Shown one piece after another: positions 28,550 to 39,904 of a stretch of 64,000 bases of DNA. Where the stretch lies: the NCBI RefSeq assembly GCF_017792025.1, contig NZ_CP046956.1, positions 1,674,001 through 1,738,000 of the forward strand, given 5' to 3'. Under the pieces are notes generated by a model that was not told where the DNA came from, ran no database searches, and worked only from the letters and a program-made list of their open reading frames with translations. A program made the translations under genes and the position numbers. Positions within the stretch are counted from its first letter, which is position 1. Each line of letters starts with the position of its first letter. The DNA comes from Sediminibacillus dalangtanensis. GTDB lineage: Bacteria; Bacillota; Bacilli; Bacillales; Amphibacillaceae.

Positions 28550-28558
28550 TGTTATCCT
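28550..28558 (+). promoter_or_regulatory. Possible extended -10 promoter for divIVA
   Basis: TG-T-TATCCT lies 32 bases before the divIVA start, with no convincing -35. The 105-base gap after ylmH and an AGGAGGTG site (28578-28585) support separate expression. Confidence 0.3.
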
Positions 28559-28589
28559 AAATTATTCTAACAGACAGGAGGTGGCCGAT

Positions 28590-29105
28590 GTGCCATTGAC
28601 ACCACTAGATATTCATAACAAGGAATTCACCCGGAAATTCAAAGGATATGATGAAGATGAGGTGAATGAATTCCTGGACCAGGTTATCAAAGATTATGAG
28701 ACGGTCATTCGGGAAAAAAAGGATTTGAAAGAAAGGTTAGACCAGTTAAATGAGCGATTGGGCCATTTTACGAATATTGAAGAGACCTTGAACAAATCGA
28801 TCCTGGTAGCACAGGAAACTGCCGAGGAAGTGAAGGGGAATGCCACAAAAGAATCCAAACTGATCATCAAAGAAGCGGAAAAAAATGCGGATCGGATTAT
28901 CAATGAGGCATTGCATAAATCCCGTCGGATAGCAATGGAAGTAGAAGAACTGAAAAAACAGGCAAAGGTGTTCAGAACCCGTTTGAAAATGCTTGTAGAA
29001 GCCCAGCTTGATATGATTGAAAATGATGACTGGGACGGATTGCTGACCACAGAAGTCGATCCGGAAACTGAATATGAAAAAGAGGCAGTCGAAAATAATT
29101 ATTAA
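28590..29105 (+). CDS. divIVA: Cell division initiation protein DivIVA
   Basis: Curvature-sensing coiled-coil protein of poles and septa that positions MinCD and, in sporulation, the chromosome origin. It has 171 residues. The N-terminal lipid-binding domain starts PLTPLDIHNKEF and contains KFKGYDEDEVNEFLDQV. Long coiled coils follow (HFTNIEETLNKSILVAQET onward). The start is GTG at 28590 after AGGAGGTG; the frame remains open upstream but without family likeness. Confidence 0.96.
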   Translation: MPLTPLDIHNKEFTRKFKGYDEDEVNEFLDQVIKDYETVIREKKDLKERLDQLNERLGHFTNIEETLNKSILVAQETAEEVKGNATKESKLIIKEAEKNADRIINEALHKSRRIAMEVEELKKQAKVFRTRLKMLVEAQLDMIENDDWDGLLTTEVDPETEYEKEAVENNY

Positions 29106-29108
29106 ACC

Positions 29109-29137
29109 TTGACGTTTTCATGAATTTTACATATAAT
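29109..29137 (+). promoter_or_regulatory. Sigma-A promoter of ileS
   Basis: TTGACG (29109-29114), a 17-base spacer and TATAAT (29132-29137). One mismatch in the -35 and a perfect -10 make this one of the best promoters in the window. Transcription would start near 29144, just before the T-box leader. Confidence 0.85.
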
Positions 29138-29164
29138 TCATAAACATAATGCTACTATTTCTGT

Positions 29165-29422
29165 AAAGTAAATTAATTGATAAATACGAAGACAGGGACA
29201 GTACAGGAAGAAGCATGCTGTATTAGCGATCCGGGGACGGTGTGAGCCCGGAACAGAGCCTTTCTGGAAAATCACCCTTAAGTATCCGCGTTGAAATAGA
29301 GTAGGGGCGGACGTCTTGTTCACGTTACGAATTTCAAGTGGAAGGATTCTTTCGTTGTCCTTCTATAAGGGTGGTACCGCGAGTCCTTCTCGTCCCTTCG
29401 GGATGAGAGGGGCTTTTTTTAT
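29165..29422 (+). ncRNA. T-box riboswitch of ileS
   Basis: tRNA-sensing leader controlling isoleucyl-tRNA synthetase. The stem I distal loop is seen at GGGGACGGTGTGAGCCC (29233-29249). The specifier loop GAAAATCACCC places an AUC isoleucine codon at 29271-29273. The conserved T-box AAGGGTGGTACCGCG is at 29367-29382. A terminator (CCTTCTCGTCCC with GGGATGAGAGG, then seven T) ends near 29422. Uncharged tRNA-Ile should favour the antiterminator. The specifier assignment is by eye. Confidence 0.93.
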
Positions 29423-29494
29423 TTTCCTGCCATTCGTGGATTGTCTAGACTATTTGCAGATAGATTTGCACAGCTAACAAGGAGGAAAGAGAAG

Positions 29495-32254
29495 ATGGAT
29501 TATAAACAAACGTTGCTCATGCCAAAGACAGCTTTTCCGATGCGGGGAAACTTGCCGAACAAAGAGCCGAAGATGCAGGAAGAATGGGATCAGAACAAGA
29601 TGTACGAAAAAGTCCAGCAGCGCACGGAAGGAAGACCGCTATTCGTCCTTCATGATGGACCTCCATACGCTAATGGGGACCTGCATATGGGGCACGCCTT
29701 GAATAAGATACTGAAAGATTTTATTGTAAGGTATAAGTCAATGGCCGGCTTCCATGCTCCGTATGTTCCCGGTTGGGACACCCACGGATTGCCGATTGAA
29801 CAGGCGCTGGCAAAAAAGAAAGTCAACCGCAAGAAAATGACGGTGGCTGAATTTAGACAAAAGTGTGCGGAATATGCTTTAAAGCAAGTCGATAATCAAC
29901 GGACGCAGTTTAAGCAGCTGGGAGTTCGTGGCGATTGGGAAAATCCTTATATTACATTGAACAAGGATTATGAAGCTGCCCAGATCAAGGTTTTCGGTGA
30001 GATGGCGAGAAAGGGATATATTTATAAAGGGCTTAAACCGGTTTATTGGTCCCCTTCTTCTGAGTCAGCGCTTGCCGAGGCGGAAATTGAATACCAAGAT
30101 AAGCGATCGGCTTCCATTTATGTTGCGTTTGAGGTGAAAGACGGGAAAGATGTCCTGGATGGTGATGAGAAATTCATCATTTGGACGACAACTCCATGGA
30201 CGATCCCTGCCAACCTGGCGATCAGTCTTCACCCTGACTTGGATTATGCAGTAGTGAAAGTGGATGGTTACAAGTACGTAATCGCTCATGACATGCTGGA
30301 GACTGTTACCCAAGTGCTTGAGTGGAACGATCCAGAAGTAATCAAGACGTTTAAAGGCAGGGATGCAGAGCGCGTCGTCACGAAGCATCCTTTTTACGAC
30401 CGTGACTCCCTGGTAGTGCTTGGGGAACATGTCACAACAGAAAGTGGTACTGGGTGTGTTCACACTGCACCTGGGCATGGGGAAGACGACTTTTATGTAG
30501 GCAACAGATATGGTCTTGAGGTGCTTTGCCCGGTTGATGAAAAAGGAAACTTCACCGATGAAGCACCTGGTTTTGAAGGGCAATTTTATGATTCTGCCAA
30601 TAAAGAGATCACACAAAAGTTGGAGGAAGTGGGTGCCTTATTAAAACTCGAATTTATTACGCACTCCTATCCTCATGACTGGAGAACGAAAAAACCGACT
30701 ATTTTCCGTGCAACCAATCAATGGTTTGCTTCCATCAAAGATTTTCGCGAAGATATCCTGAATGAAATTCAACGAATCAACTGGTACCCTGGCTGGGGTG
30801 AAACGAGACTGTTCAACATGGTCCGAGATCGGGAAGATTGGTGTATCTCGCGTCAAAGAGCTTGGGGAGTACCAATTCCGGTGTTTTACGGAGAGGATCG
30901 TACACCTATCATTACCGAGGAAACGATTGAACATGTCTCCAAATTGTTCCGGAAGCATGGATCAAACATCTGGTTTGAATGGGAGGCGAAAGATCTGCTT
31001 CCGGAAGGATACACTTCCGAACACAGTCCTAACGGCAAGTTTACAAAGGAAACAGATATCATGGATGTATGGTTCGATTCCGGTTCCTCCCATGAAGCCG
31101 TTTTGAAAGGCCGCCCGGAACTTCAACGGCCGGCAGACGTTTATTTGGAAGGATCCGACCAATATCGCGGTTGGTTTAACTCGTCCATTTCCACTGCGGT
31201 GGCTGTGACAGGAAAGGCACCATATGAAGCAATTATCAGCCATGGTTTTGCACTGGATGGTCAAGGCAGAAAAATGAGTAAGTCGGTAGGTAATGTAGTC
31301 GTTCCTTCTAAAATCATGAAACAATATGGTGCGGATATTTTAAGACTATGGGTTGCTTCTGTCGATTATCAGGCAGATGTGAGAATTTCGGATGAAATCA
31401 TCAAGCAAACTTCTGAAGGGTATCGTAAGATTCGTAATACGTTCCGTTTTATGCTCGGAAACCTGCAGGACTTTGATCCATCCAAAGATAAAGTGTCTTA
31501 TGAAGATTTAGAAGAAGTGGACCGTTACATGCTGATTCAATTGCAGGAGCTTATCGAGAAAGTACGACATGCTTATGATCATTACGAATTCTCGACTATT
31601 TATAACAATATCCACAATTTCTGTTCGATTTCGTTAAGTTCTTTCTATTTAGATTTTGCCAAAGATGTATTGTATATTGAATCGGCCAACGATCATAGAA
31701 GAAGAAGCATCCAGACCGTCTACCATCAAATTTTGACGGCATTGGTCAAGCTATTGTCACCGATTATTTCCCATACCGCCGATGAGGTTTGGCAGTATAT
31801 TCCTGGTACAGAAGCGGAAAGTGTACAATTGACCGATATGCCACAGCCAGAACAATTCGAGGGTCAGGATGAACTGAAGCAAAAATGGGATCGGTTTATG
31901 GATATTCGGGATGATATCCTGAAAGCGTTGGAAGAAGCACGTGCAGAGAAAGTCATCGGAAAATCATTGGAGGCAACTATTCAAGTTGTGCCAAATGATT
32001 CTGAAACAAAAGATTTGCTGAACAGTATTGAATACCTCCAACAATTGTTGATTGTTTCTGGTTTGGAAATCCAGCAAAGCAATTCGGAAGCGAAACGATA
32101 CGAGCATGTTGCTGTTCGGGTTGAAAAACATCCGGGAGAAAAATGTGAACGCTGCTGGGTATCATCGGAGACAGTAGGGGAAGATGAGCAGCATCCAGAG
32201 CTTTGCTCCCGCTGTGCAGAGGTAGTGAAAGAGCATTACGCAGATCTCGTTTAG
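29495..32254 (+). CDS. ileS: Isoleucyl-tRNA synthetase
   Basis: Class I aminoacyl-tRNA synthetase charging tRNA-Ile, with an editing domain for misactivated valine. It has 919 residues. The HIGH motif is HMGH at 64-67 and the KMSKS motif is at 593-597. The CP1 editing domain lies between them. C-terminal zinc-binding cysteines are in CERCW and CSRCAEV. I chose ATG 29495 after AAGGAGG; an ATG at 29441 lacks a site and the extra residues are not IleS-like. Confidence 0.98.
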   Translation: MDYKQTLLMPKTAFPMRGNLPNKEPKMQEEWDQNKMYEKVQQRTEGRPLFVLHDGPPYANGDLHMGHALNKILKDFIVRYKSMAGFHAPYVPGWDTHGLPIEQALAKKKVNRKKMTVAEFRQKCAEYALKQVDNQRTQFKQLGVRGDWENPYITLNKDYEAAQIKVFGEMARKGYIYKGLKPVYWSPSSESALAEAEIEYQDKRSASIYVAFEVKDGKDVLDGDEKFIIWTTTPWTIPANLAISLHPDLDYAVVKVDGYKYVIAHDMLETVTQVLEWNDPEVIKTFKGRDAERVVTKHPFYDRDSLVVLGEHVTTESGTGCVHTAPGHGEDDFYVGNRYGLEVLCPVDEKGNFTDEAPGFEGQFYDSANKEITQKLEEVGALLKLEFITHSYPHDWRTKKPTIFRATNQWFASIKDFREDILNEIQRINWYPGWGETRLFNMVRDREDWCISRQRAWGVPIPVFYGEDRTPIITEETIEHVSKLFRKHGSNIWFEWEAKDLLPEGYTSEHSPNGKFTKETDIMDVWFDSGSSHEAVLKGRPELQRPADVYLEGSDQYRGWFNSSISTAVAVTGKAPYEAIISHGFALDGQGRKMSKSVGNVVVPSKIMKQYGADILRLWVASVDYQADVRISDEIIKQTSEGYRKIRNTFRFMLGNLQDFDPSKDKVSYEDLEEVDRYMLIQLQELIEKVRHAYDHYEFSTIYNNIHNFCSISLSSFYLDFAKDVLYIESANDHRRRSIQTVYHQILTALVKLLSPIISHTADEVWQYIPGTEAESVQLTDMPQPEQFEGQDELKQKWDRFMDIRDDILKALEEARAEKVIGKSLEATIQVVPNDSETKDLLNSIEYLQQLLIVSGLEIQQSNSEAKRYEHVAVRVEKHPGEKCERCWVSSETVGEDEQHPELCSRCAEVVKEHYADLV

Positions 32255-32282
32255 TGTAGAAACGGCTAGCATGATAAAGATA

Positions 32283-32576
32283 GAGCCTGGGACAAAAGCA
32301 TCGTGACCAATATGAAACCGAACGATACCACCATTCGTTCGGTTTTTTTTTGATGAGCAAAAAGCAAATGTTCTACCCTATGAAAAGTGCAACTTTCCAC
32401 TCCGGCAAGGTACTTCGCTTCCCGCGGGCGCGCGTAGTATCTTGCTGTAGCGATTCGAAGCGCACATCAAACAACAGGATAAAAAGAAAATATACAAAGA
32501 AAAACCGAACGAATTTGATTGGCGGTTAGCATTCGCTCGGTTTTTGCTTTGGTGGCCATGCTTTTGTCCCGGCCTC
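32283..32576. mobile_element. MITE-like repeat, copy 1
   Basis: A 294-base non-coding element with imperfect terminal inverted repeats, GAGCCTGGGACAAAAGCAT at the left and the reverse complement of GAGGCCGGGACAAAAGCAT at the right. It is nearly identical to copy 2 (46665-46948) across its core (CCACTCCGGCAAGGTACTTCGCTT at about 32399-32422 is shared). No transposase is seen, so movement would need one in trans. Hairpins built on ACCGAACGA lie near both ends. It sits just after ileS. Confidence 0.75.
32315..32351 (+). terminator. Terminator after ileS, inside repeat copy 1
   Basis: AAACCGAACGA and TCGTTCGGTTT form a perfect 11-bp stem followed by a T-run, 61 bases past the ileS stop. I see no other terminator for ileS. 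Confidence 0.8.
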
Positions 32577-32839
32577 TTCTATATGGGTTCTTTTCGTATA
32601 GCCTGATGCTTTATCACACTGAGAGCAGTTAGGAATCGCGGAAAATTTTTGGCATGACTTATTTCCGTGTAAACGGAAGTGTGCTAAACTCTCGCTGAGG
32701 AAATACCTTGTGTATTTCATGGGAACATTAATCGAAAAGATAAAGATGGACCAGTAAACAGTATGCTTATTTTTATACCACGTTGTTTTGTGGTAAACTT
32801 TAGTTTGTAAAAGACAGCGATAAGAACGGGGGAAGCGGT
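32577..32839 (+). other. Non-coding stretch before lspA with small hairpins
   Basis: No gene is seen. TTCCGT-GTAA-ACGGAA (32663-32678) is a 6-bp hairpin with a GNRA-type loop. GAAATAC-CTTGT-GTATTTC (32700-32718) is a second perfect hairpin. TACCAC/GTGGTA (32776-32795) is an inverted repeat whose right arm joins a possible extended -10, TGGTAAACT (32791-32799). B. subtilis has ylyA between ileS and lspA; it is not present. Confidence 0.5.
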
Positions 32840-33307
32840 GTGCAATATTACATACTGGCAGTAATCATTGTCCTGATTGATCAACTATCCAAATGGTGGA
32901 TTATCAAGAATCTGGAAATAGGCGAACAATTTCCTGTCATAGAGAATTTTTTCTATATAACCTCCCATCGCAACACCGGGGCAGCATGGGGCATGTTGGA
33001 AGGCCAAATGTGGTTCTTTTATATTGTCACGGCTGTTGTGGTGCTGATTGTGATTTATTATATCAGGAAGTTTGCAAGGACAAGCAAATGGATGGGATTG
33101 GCATTGGGATTAATTTTGGGTGGAGCAGTCGGTAATTTCATTGACCGCTTGTTCCGGAAAGAGGTTGTCGACTTTTTTGATGTATATTTAGGCAGCTATG
33201 ACTATCCCATATTCAATGTTGCTGATTCGGCTCTTGTTTGCGGAGTGATCATTGTTTTGATTATGACTTTTGTCGATGAGAAGAAGAAAGGAAGAACTGC
33301 AAAATGA
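32840..33307 (+). CDS. lspA: Lipoprotein signal peptidase (signal peptidase II)
   Basis: Membrane aspartic protease that cleaves prolipoprotein signal peptides. It has 155 residues and four membrane helices. Family motifs are RNTGAAWG, GNFIDRL with the first catalytic Asp, and FNVADSAL with the second. The start is GTG at 32840 after GGGGGAAG. The next gene overlaps by 4 bases (ATGA). Confidence 0.96.
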   Translation: MQYYILAVIIVLIDQLSKWWIIKNLEIGEQFPVIENFFYITSHRNTGAAWGMLEGQMWFFYIVTAVVVLIVIYYIRKFARTSKWMGLALGLILGGAVGNFIDRLFRKEVVDFFDVYLGSYDYPIFNVADSALVCGVIIVLIMTFVDEKKKGRTAK

Positions 33308-34209
33308 CGAGTTCCAGTCATACGGTACAAGCTAATCAGACCGGTTTGAGAATTGATAAACTGTTGGCGGAGGTTAACGAAGACGCCTCAAGATCACAAG
33401 TTCAGGAATGGATAAAAGAAGGACTTGTCTATGTCGATGGAAGCCAGGTTAAAAGCAATCATAAATGTTTGGAAGGAGAACAAATCTCCTGGGAAGTGCC
33501 TGAACCGGAAGCAATGGAAATAAAAGCAGAGGATATACCATTGTCCATTGTTTATGAAGACTCGAGTCTCTTAGTGGTAAATAAACCGAAGGGCATGGTT
33601 GTTCATCCTTCTGCGGGTCACCGCAATGGAACCATGGTAAATGCACTGCTATATCATTGCAACGATTTATCCGGAATCAATGGGGTAATTCGGCCGGGAA
33701 TCGTGCATCGAATCGACAAGGATACGACCGGGCTGCTTGTAGTGGCTAAGAATGACCAGGCCCATTTGTCATTAGCTGAACAATTGAAAGATAAAACCAT
33801 GTCCAGGAAATATCAGGCGATCGTTCATGGTGATATACAGCATGAATATGGCACGATCGATGCCCCATTGGGAAGAGACCCGAAAGACCGCCAGAAACAA
33901 GCTGTGGTCCGTGATGGAAGGTCTGCAGTCACACATTTTCAGGTTATCGACCGATTCGGCTCTTACACCCACGTAGAATGCGTGCTCGAAACCGGACGTA
34001 CCCATCAAATCAGGGTGCACATGAAATATATCGGTCATCCCTTGGCAGGTGATCCGAAATATGGACCGAAAAAAACATTGGATATCGAGGGACAGGCGTT
34101 GCATGCCGGATTGCTGGGTTTCAGCCATCCACAAACCGGTGAATGGATGGAGTTTGAGGCTCCTTTGCCTGATGAATTACAAACAATTTTAGCGAAGTTA
34201 AGAAAATGA
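33304..34209 (+). CDS. rluD: RluD-type 23S rRNA pseudouridine synthase (YlyB)
   Basis: Converts uridines of 23S rRNA to pseudouridine. It has 301 residues. An N-terminal S4 domain (about 12-70) precedes the catalytic domain, with signature HRIDKDTTGLLV and catalytic Asp138. NKPKGMVVHPSAGH lies upstream of it. The target positions cannot be told from the sequence. It overlaps lspA by 4 bases. Confidence 0.92.
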   Translation: MTSSSHTVQANQTGLRIDKLLAEVNEDASRSQVQEWIKEGLVYVDGSQVKSNHKCLEGEQISWEVPEPEAMEIKAEDIPLSIVYEDSSLLVVNKPKGMVVHPSAGHRNGTMVNALLYHCNDLSGINGVIRPGIVHRIDKDTTGLLVVAKNDQAHLSLAEQLKDKTMSRKYQAIVHGDIQHEYGTIDAPLGRDPKDRQKQAVVRDGRSAVTHFQVIDRFGSYTHVECVLETGRTHQIRVHMKYIGHPLAGDPKYGPKKTLDIEGQALHAGLLGFSHPQTGEWMEFEAPLPDELQTILAKLRK

Positions 34210-34230
34210 GGTTGACAGCTGACGGTTATT

Positions 34231-34259
34231 TTGAAATAATCGTTAGTAGAAATTATAGT
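34231..34259 (+). promoter_or_regulatory. Sigma-A promoter of the pyr operon
   Basis: TTGAAA (34231-34236), a 17-base spacer and TATAGT (34254-34259), each one base off consensus. It precedes the first PyrR attenuator, as expected for the pyr operon. Confidence 0.8.
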
Positions 34260-34306
34260 AGTAAGGAAATTGCGCTGTGCCATAATTGCATAATATCCTT
34301 TAAAAC

Positions 34307-34980
<674 letters not shown>

Positions 34981-35010
34981 TCAACGATAAAAACCTGGAC
35001 CTTTAAATCG

Positions 35011-35098
35011 AGTCCCGTGAGGCTTGCAAGGTCGCGAAAGGATACGTGTGTATTTTCGGCACGTTTGCCTCCTTGCGACCAAGCAAGGAGGTTTTTTT
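35011..35098 (+). promoter_or_regulatory. PyrR attenuator 2, between pyrR and pyrP
   Basis: AGTCCCGTGAGGCT recurs at 35011-35024, identical to attenuator 1. The terminator CCTCCTTGC (35068-35076) with GCAAGGAGG (35083-35091) and seven T ends at 35098. Confidence 0.93.
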
Positions 35099-35152
35099 AC
35101 GCAAAAAAAATAGAGAGAAAACAAACAGGGAAACATCAGAGGAGGAAACAAA

Positions 35153-36541
35153 ATGAGCAGCAAACACATCGTTATGGATGTACAAGACATTCCGAAAATT
35201 CATAAGTGGTTTACCTTGAGTTTACAGCATTTATTTGCCATGTTTGGTTCTACCATTCTCGTACCTTTTCTAACAGGTCTGTCACCAGCAATCGCGCTTG
35301 TTTCCAGTGGAGTGGGAACATTGGCATACCTTTTGATCACCAAAGGAAAAGTACCAGCTTACTTAGGTTCAAGTTTTGCGTTTATCTATCCGTTAACGGT
35401 TGTCAGCGAGTCTAGCGGCATTCCGGGTGCCATGGTTGGAAGTTTTTTAGCCGGTCTGGTTTATGGGCTGGTTGCCCTGCTTATTCGCACTTCGGGATTG
35501 AATTGGCTCATGCGGATTCTGCCGCCAATCGTCGTGGGACCTGTCATCATCGTGATTGGTTTAAGTCTCGCATCGACAGCAATTGATATGGCGATGTATG
35601 TACCGGGACTGGATGAGCAAGTGTACAGCGGAACACATTTATCGGTGGCGTTGGTAACACTGGCTATCACCATCATAGCCACCATGTTCTTTAAAGGATT
35701 CTTCGGTCTAATTCCGATATTGACCGGTATCGTCGGAGGATATATTTTTGCTTTGTTTCAAGGTATCGTCGATACAAGTGAAATTGCTGCTGAGTGGGCT
35801 TCATTAACATCAGCAGGTTCTGTTGGAGAGTTTTTCACAGCTTTATTTCAAAATCCCGGTTTTGTCCTGCCTTTTGTGGATTATTCCCCATTGGAGGTTA
35901 TCAGCTGGCAAATCGCTTTCGCCATGGTTCCGGTTGCTCTTGTGACAATCACAGAGCATACAGGTGATCAAATGGTCCTGTCAAAGGTTGTAGGTAGGAA
36001 TTTCATCAAGCAGCCTGGACTGCACCGTTCCATCCTTGGCGATGGTACAGCTACGATTATAGCATCCTTGCTTGGCGGTCCACCTAACACGACTTATGGA
36101 GAGAATATCGGGGTTCTGGCGATAACCAGAGTGTTTAGTGTATTCGTCATCGGTGGCGCAGCGTGTCTTGCTGTCCTGTTCGGGTTTGTCGGTATCATTA
36201 CAGCTGTTATAGGTGCTATTCCGTCCGCGGTGATGGGCGGGGTATCGATTCTATTATTTGGGATTATCGCCTCCAGCGGTTTACGTATGCTGGTTGACAA
36301 TCAAGTAGATTTAGGAGACAAGCGAAATTTGATCATCTCTTCCGTGATTTTGGTAATCGGAATCGGCGGGGCATTCGTTCAAGTGACGGATGATCTGCAA
36401 ATAGCAGGGATGGCATTGTCTGCCATCATTGGGGTTTTACTGAACCTGGTTCTGCCTGGAAAAGAGAAGGGATATGGAAATGGGAATATGTTCAGTGATA
36501 CCGAGCCCGATCCGGTAATGCAAGGTGACGGCGAGGATTGA
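35153..36541 (+). CDS. pyrP: Uracil permease PyrP
   Basis: Uracil:proton symporter of the NCS2 (nucleobase-ascorbate transporter) family. It has 462 residues and about 12-14 membrane helices. The family stretch GGPPNTTYGENIGV, which lines the substrate site, is seen, with TEHTGDQ ahead of it. The C-terminus is about 25 residues longer than B. subtilis PyrP and acidic. The start is ATG at 35153 after GAGGAGG. Controlled by attenuators 1 and 2. Confidence 0.96.
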   Translation: MSSKHIVMDVQDIPKIHKWFTLSLQHLFAMFGSTILVPFLTGLSPAIALVSSGVGTLAYLLITKGKVPAYLGSSFAFIYPLTVVSESSGIPGAMVGSFLAGLVYGLVALLIRTSGLNWLMRILPPIVVGPVIIVIGLSLASTAIDMAMYVPGLDEQVYSGTHLSVALVTLAITIIATMFFKGFFGLIPILTGIVGGYIFALFQGIVDTSEIAAEWASLTSAGSVGEFFTALFQNPGFVLPFVDYSPLEVISWQIAFAMVPVALVTITEHTGDQMVLSKVVGRNFIKQPGLHRSILGDGTATIIASLLGGPPNTTYGENIGVLAITRVFSVFVIGGAACLAVLFGFVGIITAVIGAIPSAVMGGVSILLFGIIASSGLRMLVDNQVDLGDKRNLIISSVILVIGIGGAFVQVTDDLQIAGMALSAIIGVLLNLVLPGKEKGYGNGNMFSDTEPDPVMQGDGED

Positions 36542-36555
36542 TCTGACTATCATTG

Positions 36556-36599
36556 GAGGGACTGTATGCTTCTCGTAAACCGGGAGGGGACAGTCCCTC
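36556..36599 (+). promoter_or_regulatory. Hairpin at the pyrP-pyrB junction, possible relic of attenuator 3
   Basis: GAGGGACTGT (36556-36565) and ACAGTCCCTC (36590-36599) are a perfect 10-base inverted repeat. B. subtilis has a third PyrR attenuator here. No intact PyrR-binding segment and no T-run are seen, but ACAGTCCC equals the first 8 bases of the binding region in attenuator 1. Confidence 0.5.
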
Positions 36600-36623
36600 G
36601 TTATAAAGGAGGAGAAGACAACG

Positions 36624-37556
36624 ATGGAGCACTTTTTATCGATGAAGGATCTTTCCGAACATGAGATTTTACGGTTGCTTAAGGAGGCAGAAGCAATCAA
36701 AAATGGTGGGCAAAAACCTTTTGAAAAACAGTTGTTTGTCGGGAACCTGTTTTTTGAACCAAGTACCCGGACGAAAATGAGTTTTACAATTGCCGAACGA
36801 AGGCTTGGTTTCGAAAGTCTTGATTTCACTGGCGAATCTTCCAGTCTGGTAAAAGGAGAAAGCATCTATGATACGGCTCGAACCTTTGAAGCAATAGGTG
36901 CGTCTTTACTGGTGATCAGGCATCCGGAAGAAAATATGGCAGCACGACTGGCAGCTGACATTTCCATACCAATCATTAACGCTGGCGACGGAGCAGGAGA
37001 ACATCCAACCCAGTCACTCCTTGACCTCATGACCATCCATCAGGAATTCAAACGATTTTCAGGTCTCCGGATAGCGATAGCAGGTGATATCAAACATAGC
37101 AGGGTGGCTAGATCGAATGCTTTCGCTTTACAAACGCTTGGTGCAGAAGTCTATTTATCTTGCAAGCCGGAGTGGGAAGACCGTTCGCTTCCTTATCCTT
37201 ATGTATCAATCGATGAAGCCGCAGAAATGTGTGACGTGGTTATGCTGTTGAGAATTCAGCACGAACGGCATGGAAAAAACAAAGGCGTGAACCCTGCGGA
37301 CTATCTTCGACATTTTGGCTTGACGGTAGAAAGGGAACGTTCGATGCAGCCGCACGCCATCATTCTTCACCCTGCGCCGGTGAATCGAGGGGTCGAAATT
37401 GAAGACGAATTAGTAGAGTGTCCAAGATCCAGGATTTTCAAACAAATGGAAAACGGTGTATTTGCAAGAATGGCAGTAATGAAGCACTTATTAAAAGACA
37501 GGGGGATTATCGATGACATTAACATTGATCAACGGGATGCAATTAGCAGCAGATAA
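36624..37556 (+). CDS. pyrB: Aspartate carbamoyltransferase, catalytic chain
   Basis: Condenses carbamoyl phosphate and aspartate in the second step of UMP synthesis. It has 310 residues. The carbamoyl phosphate site is [11 protein letters not shown]; later motifs are HPTQSLLDL and [11 protein letters not shown]. No pyrI regulatory subunit is present, as usual in Bacillaceae. The C-terminus overlaps pyrC by 44 bases, longer than is typical. Confidence 0.97.
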   Translation: MEHFLSMKDLSEHEILRLLKEAEAIKNGGQKPFEKQLFVGNLFFEPSTRTKMSFTIAERRLGFESLDFTGESSSLVKGESIYDTARTFEAIGASLLVIRHPEENMAARLAADISIPIINAGDGAGEHPTQSLLDLMTIHQEFKRFSGLRIAIAGDIKHSRVARSNAFALQTLGAEVYLSCKPEWEDRSLPYPYVSIDEAAEMCDVVMLLRIQHERHGKNKGVNPADYLRHFGLTVERERSMQPHAIILHPAPVNRGVEIEDELVECPRSRIFKQMENGVFARMAVMKHLLKDRGIIDDINIDQRDAISSR

Positions 37557-38814
37557 CGATTTGAAACAGTGTGAATTAATTGTGCAGGATGGTCATATTT
37601 TGGAAATCGCTGAAAAGATTGAGGAACCGGCAGGAAAAGTGATCGATTGTCAGGGCTGGCTGATAGCGCCAGGGTTCATTGATGTGCATGTCCATCTTAG
37701 AGAGCCTGGCGGCGAAGCAAAAGAGACCATCGAAACTGGGACCATGGCAGCAGCGCGTGGCGGTTACACGACGGTATGTGCCATGCCGAATACCAAGCCG
37801 GTACCAGACAACACCGAGACGTTGAAGCAATTACAGGAAGCGATTGATGAAAGAGCTCACATTAGAGTGTTGCCCTATGCTTCTATTACAGAGCGACTGC
37901 TTGGGGAGAAGCTGACTGATATGGGAGCATTGCAGAAAGCAGGAGCTTTTGCCTTCACTGATGACGGCGTCGGTGTACAATCGGCAGATCAAATGCTTCA
38001 GGCTATGCATCAGTCTGCTGCTAGCGGTAAACCAATTGTTGCGCATTGCGAGGACAATAGTTTAATACATAAAGGCGTGGTCCATGAAGGAATGGTCAGC
38101 CGAAAGCTTGGTGTTCCGGGGATTCCTTCCGTATGTGAATCAGTCCAGATTGCCAGGGATGTCCTATTAGCAGAGGCTGCAGGCTGTCATTACCATGTTT
38201 GTCATGTCAGTACAAAAGAATCCGTCCGTGTTATCCGCGATGCAAAACGTGCAGGGATAAAGGTGACAGCAGAAGTGACCCCGCACCATCTACTCCTCAA
38301 TCAGGAAGACATCAGTGAAAATGATGCAAACTACAAGATGAATCCGCCACTGCGTTCACGGAAAGATCAGCAAGCCCTGCTTGAAGGATTGCTGGATGGA
38401 ACAATCGATTTTATTGCAACAGATCATGCACCGCATACGGTAGACGAAAAAACCATGGGCTTGTTGGCTGCACCCTTTGGCATCGTAGGATTGGAAACGG
38501 CCTTTGCTCTTCTTTACAAGAAACTAGTAGAGCCAGGAACCTTTACGTTAAAACAGCTTATAGACTGGCTTACTGTAAAACCGGCAGATGTGTTCGATTT
38601 GCCTTATGGAAGAATGGAAATCGGAGCGGAAGCTGATCTTACCATATTAGACATAGAAGAAAAATGGACAATCGATACTAATGAATTTTCTTCTAAAGGG
38701 AAAAACACTCCTTTTTCCGGCTGGAAGGTAACAGGGAAACCAAAGTTGACTATTTTTGGTGGAGAAATCGTTTATGAGGAGGAAAATGATGCAAAAACGA
38801 CAGCTCGTTCTTGA
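37513..38814 (+). CDS. pyrC: Dihydroorotase
   Basis: Zinc amidohydrolase closing carbamoyl-aspartate to dihydroorotate. It has 433 residues, class I type. Metal-binding motifs are [10 protein letters not shown] near residue 57, then His residues in VAHCEDN and CHVSTKESV, and ATDHAPH near residue 307. The start ATG at 37513 lies inside pyrB. Confidence 0.96.
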   Translation: MTLTLINGMQLAADNDLKQCELIVQDGHILEIAEKIEEPAGKVIDCQGWLIAPGFIDVHVHLREPGGEAKETIETGTMAAARGGYTTVCAMPNTKPVPDNTETLKQLQEAIDERAHIRVLPYASITERLLGEKLTDMGALQKAGAFAFTDDGVGVQSADQMLQAMHQSAASGKPIVAHCEDNSLIHKGVVHEGMVSRKLGVPGIPSVCESVQIARDVLLAEAAGCHYHVCHVSTKESVRVIRDAKRAGIKVTAEVTPHHLLLNQEDISENDANYKMNPPLRSRKDQQALLEGLLDGTIDFIATDHAPHTVDEKTMGLLAAPFGIVGLETAFALLYKKLVEPGTFTLKQLIDWLTVKPADVFDLPYGRMEIGAEADLTILDIEEKWTIDTNEFSSKGKNTPFSGWKVTGKPKLTIFGGEIVYEEENDAKTTARS

Positions 38815-39904
38815 GGATGGCACGCGTTTCCTAGGAACAGGTTTTGGAAGTAGTCGGGAAATTAGTGGTGAGGTTGTTTTCAATACCGGAATGACAGGTT
38901 ATCAAGAAATTTTGTCAGATCCGTCCTATTGTGGCCAAATCGTAACAATGACCTACCCATTAATCGGAAATTACGGAATCAATCGAGACGATTTTGAAAC
39001 GATCACACCTTCTATTCATGGATTGATTGTGAAAGAGGCTTGCGATTTACCATCCAACTATCGTTCAGAAGAAACGTTGGACCGTTTTTTAAAGGCAAAT
39101 GATATTCCCGGACTTGCCGGAATTGATACAAGAAAGCTGACTAGATTGATTCGGAACCATGGAACCATGAGAGGATTGTTTACCTCTGCAGCCTATTCCA
39201 TTGAGCAAGCCTTACGAATCCTTGACCAGCAAACACCGATAACCAACCACATCGAACGGGTTTCCACGGTGAAACCATATGTGGTGCCAGGTCGCGGTAG
39301 ACGAATCGTTCTTGTCGATTTCGGAATGAAACATGGAATTTTGAGGGAACTGACCAAACGGAACTGTCATGTAACGGTTGTTCCCTACCATTATTCAGCA
39401 GAGAAAATTAGAAGGCTGAAACCGGAAGGGGTCATGCTCTCTAATGGACCCGGCGATCCAAAACAAGTCCGGAATGCTATTCGGATGATCGCAAACATCA
39501 TTACCGATATTCCTATCTTTGGCATATGTCTCGGTCATCAATTGATCGCGTTGGCGTGCGGGGGAGATACCGAGAAGCTTCGTTTCGGACACCGAGGGTC
39601 CAATCATCCTGTCAAAGATTTGACAACAGGCAAAACCGTTATGACTTCTCAGAATCACGGCTATACCGTGACGGAAGAATCCCTTGCCGGGACAGAGTTA
39701 GAGCTGACCCAAATAGCATTGAACGACGGAACAGTCGAAGGATTGGCACATAAACGTTATCCGGCTTTTTCGGTTCAATACCATCCAGAGAGTTCGCCGG
39801 GACCGGAAGATACGTATCACCTATTCGATCGATTTCTTGCTAACATAGACACCTATCAGTCGGAAAATAAGGAGGAAGAATCATGCCAAAGCGTACAGAT
39901 ATAA
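38789..39904 (+). CDS. pyrAA: Carbamoyl-phosphate synthase, pyrimidine-specific small chain
   Basis: Glutamine amidotransferase subunit that feeds ammonia to the large chain. It has 371 residues. The nucleophile Cys247 lies in FGICLGHQL, and the His-Glu pair is in [12 protein letters not shown] 38789 sits 6 bases after AGGAGG; ATG 38786 would be only 3 away. It overlaps pyrC by 26 bases and pyrAB by 22. Confidence 0.96.
   Translation: MQKRQLVLEDGTRFLGTGFGSSREISGEVVFNTGMTGYQEILSDPSYCGQIVTMTYPLIGNYGINRDDFETITPSIHGLIVKEACDLPSNYRSEETLDRFLKANDIPGLAGIDTRKLTRLIRNHGTMRGLFTSAAYSIEQALRILDQQTPITNHIERVSTVKPYVVPGRGRRIVLVDFGMKHGILRELTKRNCHVTVVPYHYSAEKIRRLKPEGVMLSNGPGDPKQVRNAIRMIANIITDIPIFGICLGHQLIALACGGDTEKLRFGHRGSNHPVKDLTTGKTVMTSQNHGYTVTEESLAGTELELTQIALNDGTVEGLAHKRYPAFSVQYHPESSPGPEDTYHLFDRFLANIDTYQSENKEEESCQSVQI

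Noticed and set aside
29138..29323. 61-codon minus-strand open frame in the ileS leader
   Set aside because: It is antisense to the T-box riboswitch, which explains the sequence conservation.
30065..30616. 183-codon minus-strand open frame inside ileS
   Set aside because: Antisense shadow of IleS with no independent signals.
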